Assembly (NCBI GenBank): GCA_934309345.1
Contig: CAKRDD010000017.1
Location: forward strand, 1 to 64,000
Direction: 5' to 3'
Length of the DNA stretch: 64,000 bases
Source: an uncultured Mediterraneibacter sp.
GTDB taxonomy: Bacteria > Bacillota > Clostridia > Lachnospirales > Lachnospiraceae
The translations under genes and the position numbers were made by a program. Below the pieces are notes generated by a model. It made no database searches and was not told where the DNA came from. It saw only the letters and a program-made list of their open reading frames with translations. Positions 25,134-33,675 of the stretch are shown piece by piece; the first letter of the stretch is position 1; each line of letters starts with the position of its first letter.

Positions 25134-27035
25134 ATGTCAGAAAAACCAAAATATTATATAACAACAGCGATTGCCTATACATCAGGTAAACCGCATATCG
25201 GAAACACATACGAGATCGTGCTTGCAGACGCAATCGCACGTTACAAGAGAAGCCAGGGATATGATGTATTCTTCCAGACAGGAACAGATGAGCACGGACA
25301 GAAGATTGAGCTCAAAGCCGAGGAAGCTGGAATCACACCAAAGGAATTCGTAGATAATGTATCAACAGAAATCAAAAGAATCTGGGATCTGATGGATACA
25401 TCTTATGACAAATTCATCCGTACAACAGATGAAGATCATGAGAAACAGGTTAAGAAGATTTTCAAGAAACTTTACGACAAAGGAGATATTTACAAGGGAC
25501 ATTATGAAGGAATGTACTGTACACCGTGTGAGTCTTTCTTCACAGAGTCTCAGCTTGTAGATGGAAAATGTCCGGACTGCGGTCGCCCGGTTCAGCCGGC
25601 AAAGGAAGAGGCATATTTCTTCAAAATGAGCAAGTATGCGGATCGTCTGATCGAGCATATCAATACACATCCAGAGTTCATTCAGCCGGTTGCCCGTAAG
25701 AACGAGATGATGAACAACTTCCTCCTTCCGGGACTTCAGGATCTGTGTGTATCCAGAACATCCTTTAAGTGGGGAATTCCGGTAGATTTCGATCCAAAGC
25801 ACGTTGTATATGTATGGCTTGATGCTCTTACAAACTATATCACAGGAATCGGATATGACGCAGACGGAAACAGTACAGAGCAGTTCAATAAGCTGTGGCC
25901 GGCAGATCTTCATCTGATCGGAAAAGATATCATCCGTTTCCATACAATTTACTGGCCAATCTTCCTTATGGCTCTTGATCTTCCACTTCCGAAACAGGTA
26001 TTCGGACATCCGTGGCTGCTTCAGGGAGACGGAAAGATGAGTAAATCCAAGGGAAATGTTCTCTATGCAGATGAACTCGTTGATTTCTTTGGCGTAGATG
26101 CAGTTCGTTACTTCGTACTTCATGAGATGCCATTCGAGAATGACGGTGTTATTTCCTGGGAGCTGATGGTAGAACGTCTGAATTCTGACCTTGCCAATAC
26201 ACTTGGAAACCTTGTGAACAGAACTGTTTCCATGACAAACAAATACTTCGGCGGAACAGTAGAAGATAAGGGCGTTGTGGAAGATGTAGATGCAGAACTG
26301 AAAGCAGTTGTAGAGAATGCTTCTAAAGCAGTTGATGCTAAGATGGCAGACCTCCGTGTTGCAGATGCAATCACAGAGATTTTCAACCTGTTCAAACGTT
26401 GTAATAAATACATTGATGAGACAACTCCTTGGGTACTCGGAAAAGATGAGTCCAAGAAAGACCGCCTTTCTACAGTACTTTGGAACCTGATCCAGAGCAT
26501 TTCCGAAGGTGCAAGACTCCTTGAATCCTTTATGCCTTCTACAAGCAAGAAGATTCTCGAGCAGCTTGGTAACGGACATGTAACAGAGAAACCGGAGATC
26601 CTGTTCCAGAGAATGGACCTTGAAGAGGTTATGAAGAAAGTTAAAGAACTTCATCCGAAGGTAGAAGAAAAGAAAGAGGAAGAAGCTGTTATCGACATTG
26701 AGCCGAAAGATGAGATTACATTTGAGCAGTTCGGAGCAATGCAGTTCCAGGTTGGAGAGATCATTGCATGTGAGGCTGTAAAGAAATCTAAAAAGCTTCT
26801 CTGCTCTCAGGTGAAGATCGGAAGTCAGGTAAAACAGATCGTATCCGGAATCAAAGCACATTACACACCAGAAGAAATGGTTGGTAAGAAGGTTATGGTT
26901 CTTGTAAACCTGAAACCTGCAAAGCTGGCAGGCGTGCTTTCAGAGGGAATGCTGCTTTGTGCAGAAGATGCAGAAGGAAATCTTGCACTGATGACACCGG
27001 AAAAAGAAATGCCGGCAGGAGCAGAAATCTGTTAA
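25134..27035 (+). CDS. metG: Methionyl-tRNA synthetase
   Basis: 633 residues from the ATG at 25134, which has AGGAGG seven bases upstream. It charges tRNA-Met. The class I HIGH-type motif is KPHIGNTYE near residue 18; CTPC and CPDC near residues 130-147 form the zinc knuckle; KMSKSKGN lies near residue 300; the C-terminal ~105 residues are an EMAP/Arc1p-like tRNA-binding domain. A long acidic linker (about residues 505-525) precedes the last domain. Expression is controlled by the T-box leader. Confidence 0.97.
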   Translation: MSEKPKYYITTAIAYTSGKPHIGNTYEIVLADAIARYKRSQGYDVFFQTGTDEHGQKIELKAEEAGITPKEFVDNVSTEIKRIWDLMDTSYDKFIRTTDEDHEKQVKKIFKKLYDKGDIYKGHYEGMYCTPCESFFTESQLVDGKCPDCGRPVQPAKEEAYFFKMSKYADRLIEHINTHPEFIQPVARKNEMMNNFLLPGLQDLCVSRTSFKWGIPVDFDPKHVVYVWLDALTNYITGIGYDADGNSTEQFNKLWPADLHLIGKDIIRFHTIYWPIFLMALDLPLPKQVFGHPWLLQGDGKMSKSKGNVLYADELVDFFGVDAVRYFVLHEMPFENDGVISWELMVERLNSDLANTLGNLVNRTVSMTNKYFGGTVEDKGVVEDVDAELKAVVENASKAVDAKMADLRVADAITEIFNLFKRCNKYIDETTPWVLGKDESKKDRLSTVLWNLIQSISEGARLLESFMPSTSKKILEQLGNGHVTEKPEILFQRMDLEEVMKKVKELHPKVEEKKEEEAVIDIEPKDEITFEQFGAMQFQVGEIIACEAVKKSKKLLCSQVKIGSQVKQIVSGIKAHYTPEEMVGKKVMVLVNLKPAKLAGVLSEGMLLCAEDAEGNLALMTPEKEMPAGAEIC

Positions 27036-27113
27036 TTGAAATGTTTGAAAATTCAGACAATTAAAATAAAAGTAAAGAATAAATAAAAAATACAAAAAAA
27101 TCTAACAAATATA

Positions 27114-27142
27114 TTGACAAATAGGATGCCGAATGTTATTAT
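27114..27142 (+). promoter_or_regulatory. sigma-A promoter of the 29-codon ORF
   Basis: TTGACA (27114-27119), 17-base spacer, TATTAT (27137-27142). Start predicted near 27149, about 100 bases before the small ORF. Confidence 0.75.
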
Positions 27143-27251
27143 ATAACCATCAAAGAGAGAAAGAAATCTCCCAAAGATATTTAACTAAGAAGGCAAAAGT
27201 AGCAGATGCCTGATTAGATTAAAAATACAAGTTCAACAGGAGGTCAGTCCC

Positions 27252-27341
27252 ATGGACAGTATAGTTTCAGATTTTTATCAATATGTCAGTGGTATGATGA
27301 GTGAAGGTTCCTGTGAAGAAAGAGACCTTTGCCAAGCGTAA
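27252..27341 (+). CDS. Putative 29-residue small protein
   Basis: ATG at 27252 follows an AGGAGG (27239-27244) at good spacing and has a near-consensus promoter 100 bases upstream. The peptide begins MDSIVSDFYQYVSGMM and ends CEERDLCQA, with two cysteines; it has no signal peptide. I do not recognise it. The strong promoter and ribosome site are the evidence; a leader peptide or small regulatory protein are both possible. Confidence 0.5.
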   Translation: MDSIVSDFYQYVSGMMSEGSCEERDLCQA

Positions 27342-27490
27342 AAGTCCAGTAGAAAGAAAAGAAGATCAAAGATCGGAGAGTACGGAAACTGGAAGCAAAG
27401 AGAAAAAGATGAATCACTCATAGATGTATTGAATAAAAATACCGCATATAACATAGAATGAAAAATGTGTAAAGAAACATTGAAAGGATA

Positions 27491-27723
27491 TGTTATAATC
27501 TCAGATTTGTTATAAAAGCAGGAATGACTTGACAGAAGATTTAATACATAAAGTATTGAATGGATATGAAAATCATTCAGGTGATAAAATAACAGACGAC
27601 AAGGGTCTCACAGGAACGTAGAATCGAGAATAATCTCCGATACAAAATATAAAATTATAATAATAATACAATTAAATAATACTAAAAATGCACTTTCAAA
27701 AGGAATTGAAGGTGCATTTTTTT
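27491..27723 (+). ncRNA. Possible small transcript ending in a strong terminator
   Basis: An extended -10 (TG-T-TATAAT, 27491-27499) is followed by about 180 bases without a convincing ORF and then a terminator: AAAAATGCACTTTCAA (27684-27699) paired with TTGAAGGTGCATTTTT (27706-27721). The terminator may instead end the transcript of the 29-codon ORF. No known RNA family was recognised. Confidence 0.35.
27684..27723 (+). terminator. Intrinsic terminator
   Basis: 16-bp stem with one G-T pair and a run of T; its T run overlaps the next -35 box at 27722. Confidence 0.9.
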
Positions 27724-27750
27724 GACATTACAGACCTCATATGGTAGAAT
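27722..27750 (+). promoter_or_regulatory. Promoter of the large acidic protein gene
   Basis: TTGACA (27722-27727), 17-base spacer and extended -10 TGG-TAGAAT (27742-27750). Confidence 0.8.
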
Positions 27751-27828
27751 AATGAAAGAGTATCGGCTAGTGCCTAATGGACACATTCAGACCAAAACTA
27801 ATATTTCAATGACAATGAGGTGAGTACA

Positions 27829-30800
27829 GTGGATAAGTATGAATATAAGTTAAAGACAGAAGAGATGCTGGAACTTATGGAAGATGGAGAATACAGAAAA
27901 GCAGCGGCAGCAGCAGATCTGATTGACTGGAAGCGTGTCCGTAACGCAGGGATGCTGATGAATGTCAGTGATATTTATGAGAAAACAAAAGAGTATCAGA
28001 AGAGCTACGATGTGATGAATCTTGCATATCGCCGTTCTGAAGGAAGCCGCAAGGTGATCTATAAGTTATGTTCTCTTGCAATTAAAACAAAGAATATAGA
28101 TGAAGCAATTGACTATTATGACGAATTTATCCAGATTGCACCGAAAGATCCGAACAGGCATATCCTTAGATATCAGATCTTAAGAGCGCAGAGAGCGCCA
28201 ATCGAACAGCAGATTGAGGCTCTGGAGGAATTTAAGAAGGCAGAATATATTGAAGAGTGGGCATATGAACTGGCAAAGCTTTATCGCGAAGCAGGTATGA
28301 TGACAGAATGTCTGGAAGAGTGCGATGATCTGATCCTCTGGTTCAGCGAGGGCAAGTATGTTTATAAGGCGATGGAACTGAAGATGCAGTATAAGCCATT
28401 GTCACCATCGCAGCAGCAGAAATACGATCACAGATATGAGAAGCTTTCTTCAGAGACAGAAGAGATACCGGATTTAGCTTCTTATTTAGGAGAAGACGAA
28501 GAAAAAGATTCTGCATCAGAAGGAGCCGAAACACTTGGAGATACAAGATCGATCGGGCTGACGGAGCAGCCGGTGATGGAGAACGACAGTACTTCTGATA
28601 TGATTGATACGGATGTGGTTACTTTGGAAGCGGCAGAAGAGCCGGATGCCGAAGTGGAAAATCCGGAAGAAGCAGTAGTAGAAACAGCAGAAGTTATAGA
28701 AACTGCCGTGGATGAGCCAGAAGTTCAGGAAGAAGTTCAGCCGGCAACGGTAGAGACAAGTGGAGATAAGAGAATACTTAGCAAAGATACTGCTTCCATA
28801 CCGATTGTCAGCAAGAATCCGGTAAAACCAGTCAAGAAGAAACTTGGAGATACGATGCGGTTAGATGAAGCTCTGCAGCAATTACTCAATCCGAAACCGG
28901 AAGTTCAGGCAGAACCGGGAGAAGAAGTCGAACCGGATATGACAGATCTGGAAGAGGATATTGCAGCAATTGAAGATGTAGAAGATCTTGAAATCGTGAA
29001 TCAGCTGGCAGAAGAGAAGAAAGCTGAGGAAGCCAGTAAAGAACGAGTAGTTCCATCAGGGATGAAAGAATTGATACCGGAACCGGAGACAGAAGAAGAG
29101 CTTATAGAACAGGCAGCGGAGGAGGCGTCAGAAGATGTCCCAGAAGATGCAGTTGCTATAGAAGCAGGAGAAGCAGAATCGGAAGAAGTTCTTGAAGTAG
29201 AAGAGGCAGAACCGGAAGAGGAAGAAATCCTTGAAGCAGAGGAAGCGGAAGAGGAAGAAATCCTTGAAGCAGAGGAAGCGGAACCGGAAGAAATCCTTGA
29301 AGTGGAGAAAGCAGAACCGGAAGAGGAAGAAATCCTTGAAGTGGAGGAAGCAGAACCGGAAGAGGAAGATATTCTTGAAGCAGGGGAAGCGGAACCAGAA
29401 GAGGAAGATATTCTTGAAATAGATGAAGCTGAGTCAGAAGATCTGACAGATGAATCAGAAGATTTGTCTGAGGTGGAGGAACTGATCTCAGAAACTGAAG
29501 TTGTCAATGATGAAGATGATTCAGAAGGAGCAGCAGTAAGAGAGACTATGGACAATAAAAATAATGAAGAACCAATTTTATCACCAGAGATACAGAGACT
29601 GATTGATGAGATTGAAGGTGTTATTCCGGAAGAGGAAGAAGTAGATACAACAGTAAGTTCAGAAGAAGTTCTTGAGGTAGAAGAACCACATGAAAATATG
29701 GGAGAGCTTGCGGATGATCTCAGACTCGGTGAGGATGAGTACGAAGATTATGATGCGTATGACTGGGATGATGCAGAAGAGTTTGCAGAAGACGATATTT
29801 TAGATGATTATGAAGAGTCTGAAGACGATCTGTTGGATGATTATGAAGAGTCTGAAGACGACCTGTCGGATGATTATGAAGACGCTGATGATGATCTGTT
29901 TGGTGATGAAGAAGGATATGATGACCTGGATGCCTATGGTTATGAAGAAGACGATGAGGATGATGAAGTAATCAATCCAAGAGATCTTTTCACAGCAGAA
30001 GATAAGATTTCAGATGATGATCTTCTTGGCCTGAATTCTTATGAAGAAGTACCAAATTTTGAAGATGAATTCAGCGTGAATCCAGAGCATAGTGAAGAGC
30101 CGGATGACAGAGAGATCCCGGATGAAGATGACGGAATTGATATCATGTCTGCGACGACACCATTGAGCCGTAAAGAGACAGCAAAATTGATCGCAACAGG
30201 TAAGACATCACCATTGCCATTAGATGAGATTGCAGATGCAATGTCTGATACAGGATTTATCGTGCATGGCCGTTACGACCTTGAAACACAGAGTGGAATC
30301 GGTACAAGGGCAGGACTTACAGATGAACAGAAGAAACTCTTCTCTTATTTTGTACCTGTACGTGGTATGAGTGAGCAGCTGGTAGATGTACTTGAGCAGG
30401 ATAAGAACTGTACAAACCGCAAAGGAACTTCCAGAACAGGAAACCTTCTGATCATTGGAAATAAAGGAAATGGAAAGACAGTTCTTGCTGTTGATGTTGT
30501 AAAGGCAATTCAGAAGCAGCGTGACATCCGTCAGGGCAAGGTTGCGATTGTAACAGGAGAGTCACTGAATAAGAAGAGAATCGGAGATATTTTCCGTAAA
30601 CTGTACGGCGGTGCACTGATCATTGAAAAAGCCGGACAGATGAACGAAAAAACGCTTGCCAAGCTGAACAAAGCAATGGAGCAGGATACAGGAGAACTTC
30701 TGGTAGTTCTTGAAGAGCAGAGAAAACCACTGGACAGACTTCTTTCTTCCAACAGAGAATTCAGAAGAAAATTCACTTCCAGACTTGAAGTGCCGATCTT

Positions 30801-31074
30801 TATTAATGATGAGCTTGTAACATTTGGACAGACTTATGCTCAGGAGAATGGTTACAGAATTGATGAGATGGGAATTCTTGCACTGTACAGTAAGATTGAT
30901 TCTTTACAGAGAGAAGATCATGCAGTAACAGTAGCAGAAGTGAAAGAAGTGATGGATGATGCGATCGCTCATTCACAGAAAGCTTCCGCAAAGAAACTTG
31001 TGAAGAGAGTATTTGGAAAGAATACAGATGCTTCCGACAGAATTCTGCTTTCAGAGAAAGATTTCAACATTTAA
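27829..31074 (+). CDS. Large acidic protein: TPR-like N-terminus, Glu-rich repeats, P-loop ATPase C-terminus
   Basis: 1081 residues from the GTG at 27829, preferred to the GTG at 27820 because GAGGTGAG then lies at proper distance. Residues 1-215 are helical repeats of TPR type (ALKIA, NIDEAIDYYDEFIQIAPKDPNRH). Residues ~220-780 are very acidic and low in complexity, with tandem EE(E)ILE(A/V)EEAEPEE units and then DDYEESEDDL units. Residues ~850-1080 resemble an AAA-type ATPase with Walker A GNKGNGKT near 890 and a plausible Walker B (ALIIEKAG). No signal peptide. Known to me only as a conserved Lachnospiraceae protein; function unknown. Confidence 0.75.
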   Translation: MDKYEYKLKTEEMLELMEDGEYRKAAAAADLIDWKRVRNAGMLMNVSDIYEKTKEYQKSYDVMNLAYRRSEGSRKVIYKLCSLAIKTKNIDEAIDYYDEFIQIAPKDPNRHILRYQILRAQRAPIEQQIEALEEFKKAEYIEEWAYELAKLYREAGMMTECLEECDDLILWFSEGKYVYKAMELKMQYKPLSPSQQQKYDHRYEKLSSETEEIPDLASYLGEDEEKDSASEGAETLGDTRSIGLTEQPVMENDSTSDMIDTDVVTLEAAEEPDAEVENPEEAVVETAEVIETAVDEPEVQEEVQPATVETSGDKRILSKDTASIPIVSKNPVKPVKKKLGDTMRLDEALQQLLNPKPEVQAEPGEEVEPDMTDLEEDIAAIEDVEDLEIVNQLAEEKKAEEASKERVVPSGMKELIPEPETEEELIEQAAEEASEDVPEDAVAIEAGEAESEEVLEVEEAEPEEEEILEAEEAEEEEILEAEEAEPEEILEVEKAEPEEEEILEVEEAEPEEEDILEAGEAEPEEEDILEIDEAESEDLTDESEDLSEVEELISETEVVNDEDDSEGAAVRETMDNKNNEEPILSPEIQRLIDEIEGVIPEEEEVDTTVSSEEVLEVEEPHENMGELADDLRLGEDEYEDYDAYDWDDAEEFAEDDILDDYEESEDDLLDDYEESEDDLSDDYEDADDDLFGDEEGYDDLDAYGYEEDDEDDEVINPRDLFTAEDKISDDDLLGLNSYEEVPNFEDEFSVNPEHSEEPDDREIPDEDDGIDIMSATTPLSRKETAKLIATGKTSPLPLDEIADAMSDTGFIVHGRYDLETQSGIGTRAGLTDEQKKLFSYFVPVRGMSEQLVDVLEQDKNCTNRKGTSRTGNLLIIGNKGNGKTVLAVDVVKAIQKQRDIRQGKVAIVTGESLNKKRIGDIFRKLYGGALIIEKAGQMNEKTLAKLNKAMEQDTGELLVVLEEQRKPLDRLLSSNREFRRKFTSRLEVPIFINDELVTFGQTYAQENGYRIDEMGILALYSKIDSLQREDHAVTVAEVKEVMDDAIAHSQKASAKKLVKRVFGKNTDASDRILLSEKDFNI
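29161..29440 (+). repeat. Tandem coding repeats for acidic blocks
   Basis: A unit of about 42 bases containing GAAGAGGAAGAAATCCTTGA and close variants is repeated about seven times within the acidic protein gene. Copies vary in length by small in-frame steps, which suggests copy-number change by slippage or recombination. Confidence 0.8.
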
Positions 31075-31097
31075 CGACATATATTTGTTAAGAATTA

Positions 31098-31130
31098 ATA
31101 GACAGTCAGTAAAACGACTGTCTATTTTTG
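31098..31130 (+). terminator. Intrinsic terminator
   Basis: ATAGACAGTC pairs with GACTGTCTAT, followed by T4, 24 bases after the acidic protein gene. Confidence 0.88.
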
Positions 31131-31314
31131 TGCAATAATACATTTTCTCTTTCTTTTTTATGCAGTATCAAGTATAATAAAACTATAGTGTTCAAGGGGA
31201 GGATGAAACTTTGTTACCGATGGAAAGATTCGGTAATGTGCCTTGATCTATAAGAAATTGTATGGTTTTTAAATCATTACAATCAGGAATATATTTGAGC
31301 AGTGAGGTGGCTTT

Positions 31315-33240
31315 ATGGTTAAGAAAAACAGCACGAAGACGAAAGTGCAGCCTTATGAGATCGGAGAACTTGACCATTATCTTTTTGGGCAGGGAAATCA
31401 TTATGAGATTTATAAGAAGATGGGTGCCCATGAGGTGACAAAGAACGGAAAAAGAGGAGTATATTTTGCGGTATGGGCTCCTCATGCAGTAAACGTTTCT
31501 GTAATCGGAGAGTTTAATGACTGGGATGAGACGAAAGACAAGATGAAGAGAGGAGAGCCTCTCGGAATATATACATGCTTTGTTCCGGAGGCGAAGAAAG
31601 GGGATTTGTATAAGTTCTGTATAGAGACACAGGCAGGTGAGAAGATCTACAAAGCAGATCCATTTGCTAATTATGCAGAGCTCAGACCGGGAACAGCATC
31701 CAGAATCACAGACATTTCTAATTTGAACTGGTCAGACAGTAAGTGGATGACAGCTCGTGAGAAGTGGGATAACAAAGAAGAACCCGTGTCTATTTACGAA
31801 GTGCATATGGGTTCCTGGATGAGACATCCTGGAAGAGAAGATGAAGGATTCTATACATATCGTGAGTTTGCAGAAGCAATTACAAAGTATGTAAAAGAGA
31901 TGGGATATACGCATATTGAGTTGATGGGAATCGCAGAACATCCGTTTGATGGTTCCTGGGGATATCAGGTGACCGGATATTATGCACCAACTGCACGCTA
32001 TGGAACACCGGAAGATTTTGCATATATGGTGAATTATCTTCATAAAAATAATATCGGTGTTATTCTCGACTGGGTACCGGCACATTTCCCGAAAGATGCA
32101 CATGGTCTGGCAGATTTTGACGGAACACCGACATTCGAATATCCAGATCCGAGAAAGGGTGAGCATCCTGATTGGGGAACGAAGGTTTTCAATTATGAAA
32201 AACCGGAAGTTTCTAACTTCCTTCTGGCGAATGCATTGTTCTGGGTTGAACATTATCATGTAGACGGACTTCGTGTAGATGCAGTGGCATCTATGCTGTA
32301 TCTGGACTACGGAAGAGAAGATGGACAGTGGATTCCGAATAAATTTGGTGGAAATGAGAATCTTGAGGCGATTGCATTCTTTAAACATCTGAATTCTGTA
32401 GTTTGCGGAAGAAATAAAGGTGTTATGATGATTGCAGAAGAGTCTACAGCATGGCCGAAGGTGACAGGATCTCCTGAGGATGACGGACTTGGATTTACTT
32501 TGAAGTGGAATATGGGATGGATGCATGACTTTACAGAGTACATGAAACTGGATCCTTATTTCAGAAAAAATGCACATCACATGATGACATTTTCCATGGA
32601 GTATGCATATTCAGAGAACTATATTCTTGTACTTTCTCATGATGAGGTTGTTCATTTGAAATGCTCCATGTTGAATAAGATGCCGGGAGAAGGATGGGAT
32701 AAGTTCCGCAACCTGAAAGCGGCATATGCATTTATGATGGGGCATCCTGGAAAAAAACTTCTCTTTATGGGACAGGAGTTCGCACAGCTTCGTGAGTGGA
32801 GTGAAGAGAGAGAACTGGATTGGTTCCTTCTTGCAGAAGAACCGCACCAGCAGATTCAGAACTGGTATAAAGATCTGCTTCATCTGTATAAGAAGAATAA
32901 GGCATTATATGAGTTGGATGATGATCCGAAGGGATTTGACTGGATCAATAAGGATGACATCTTCCGGAGTATTTTCAGTTTCACAAGACATTCAAAGGAC
33001 GGAAAGAAAAATCTGCTCTTTGTATGCAACTTTACACCGGTAGACAGACCGGATTACCGTGTTGGTGTTCCGAGAAGAAAGCAGTGCAAGCTTGTTCTTA
33101 ACAGTGATGAGACAAAATACGGTGGATCAGGAGAAGAACGCCCATTGGTTTACAAACCAGAGAAACAGGAATGTGATGGTCAGAAATATTCCTTTGCATA
33201 TCCTCTTCCGGGATATGGTGTGGCAGTATTTGAGTATTAA
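31315..33240 (+). CDS. glgB: 1,4-alpha-glucan branching enzyme
   Basis: 641 residues. It introduces alpha-1,6 branches into glycogen. An N-terminal CBM48 (VYFAVWAPHAVNVSVIGEFNDW) precedes a GH13 barrel with DWVPAHFPKD near residue 255, GLRVDAVASMLYLDYGR near residue 322 (nucleophile D), AEESTAWP near residue 380 (acid/base E) and LSHDEVVH near residue 445, and a C-terminal beta domain. GTGAGGTGG precedes the ATG. No other glycogen genes are adjacent. Confidence 0.95.
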   Translation: MVKKNSTKTKVQPYEIGELDHYLFGQGNHYEIYKKMGAHEVTKNGKRGVYFAVWAPHAVNVSVIGEFNDWDETKDKMKRGEPLGIYTCFVPEAKKGDLYKFCIETQAGEKIYKADPFANYAELRPGTASRITDISNLNWSDSKWMTAREKWDNKEEPVSIYEVHMGSWMRHPGREDEGFYTYREFAEAITKYVKEMGYTHIELMGIAEHPFDGSWGYQVTGYYAPTARYGTPEDFAYMVNYLHKNNIGVILDWVPAHFPKDAHGLADFDGTPTFEYPDPRKGEHPDWGTKVFNYEKPEVSNFLLANALFWVEHYHVDGLRVDAVASMLYLDYGREDGQWIPNKFGGNENLEAIAFFKHLNSVVCGRNKGVMMIAEESTAWPKVTGSPEDDGLGFTLKWNMGWMHDFTEYMKLDPYFRKNAHHMMTFSMEYAYSENYILVLSHDEVVHLKCSMLNKMPGEGWDKFRNLKAAYAFMMGHPGKKLLFMGQEFAQLREWSEERELDWFLLAEEPHQQIQNWYKDLLHLYKKNKALYELDDDPKGFDWINKDDIFRSIFSFTRHSKDGKKNLLFVCNFTPVDRPDYRVGVPRRKQCKLVLNSDETKYGGSGEERPLVYKPEKQECDGQKYSFAYPLPGYGVAVFEY

Positions 33241-33288
33241 GTTGTATAGTATGATGTTTTCCACGAATAAGATGGAACAGGAATTAGA

Positions 33289-33345
33289 CATACATTAATT
33301 TGCCCTTGCATAGATTGTAAAAAACAAACTATGCAGGGGCTTTTC
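33289..33345 (+). promoter_or_regulatory. Hairpin covering the spoIIID ribosome site, with sigma-E-like -10
   Basis: GCCCTTGCATAG (33302-33313) pairs with CTATGCAGGGGC (33329-33340), 12 bp with one G-T. The right arm holds AGGGG, the only ribosome site for spoIIID (ATG at 33347), and TTTT follows. So it may both terminate glgB and hide the spoIIID site. CATACATT at 33289-33296 matches the sigma-E -10 consensus and would start transcription at the foot of the hairpin; the matching -35 is weak. Confidence 0.5.
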
Positions 33346-33346
33346 T

Positions 33347-33610
33347 ATGAGAGAATATATTGAGGAGCGTGCAGTAGAAATTGCAAATTATATTATAGAA
33401 AATAATGCGACAGTGAGACAGACAGCGAAACAGTTTCGGATTAGTAAGAGTACGGTGCATAAGGACGTTACAGAACGTCTGCTTCAGATTAATCCATCAC
33501 TGGCTCATGAAACGCGTAAGGTTTTAGACACCAACAAATCAGAACGTCACATCCGGGGCGGGCTCGCTACCAGAGAAAAATATTTACACTTGCATGCTTC
33601 CAATTATTGA
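33347..33610 (+). CDS. spoIIID: Sporulation regulator SpoIIID
   Basis: 87 residues, the family length. It is a mother-cell DNA-binding protein of sporulation. The helix-turn-helix TVRQTAKQFRISKSTVHKDV spans residues ~25-44 and the basic C-terminal tail HIRGGLATREKYL is the family signature that makes minor-groove contacts. It shows that the organism or its recent ancestor forms spores. Confidence 0.95.
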   Translation: MREYIEERAVEIANYIIENNATVRQTAKQFRISKSTVHKDVTERLLQINPSLAHETRKVLDTNKSERHIRGGLATREKYLHLHASNY

Positions 33611-33675
33611 AGTTAATGTTACAATAAAAGAGGATATTCAATCGAAAACACGGACATTGAGAGGAGACTGTTCAA

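Noticed and set aside
25362..26861. 499-codon minus-strand ORF opposite metG
   Set aside because: It lies wholly inside a certain metG frame, has no ribosome site and no protein-like motif.
29231..29422. Lys/Arg-rich plus-strand ORF
   Set aside because: A shifted frame of the same GAA/GAG-rich repeats, without a ribosome site.
29001..29555. Long Ser-rich minus-strand ORF
   Set aside because: It is the antisense of the Glu-rich repeats in the acidic protein gene; its composition follows from the opposite strand.
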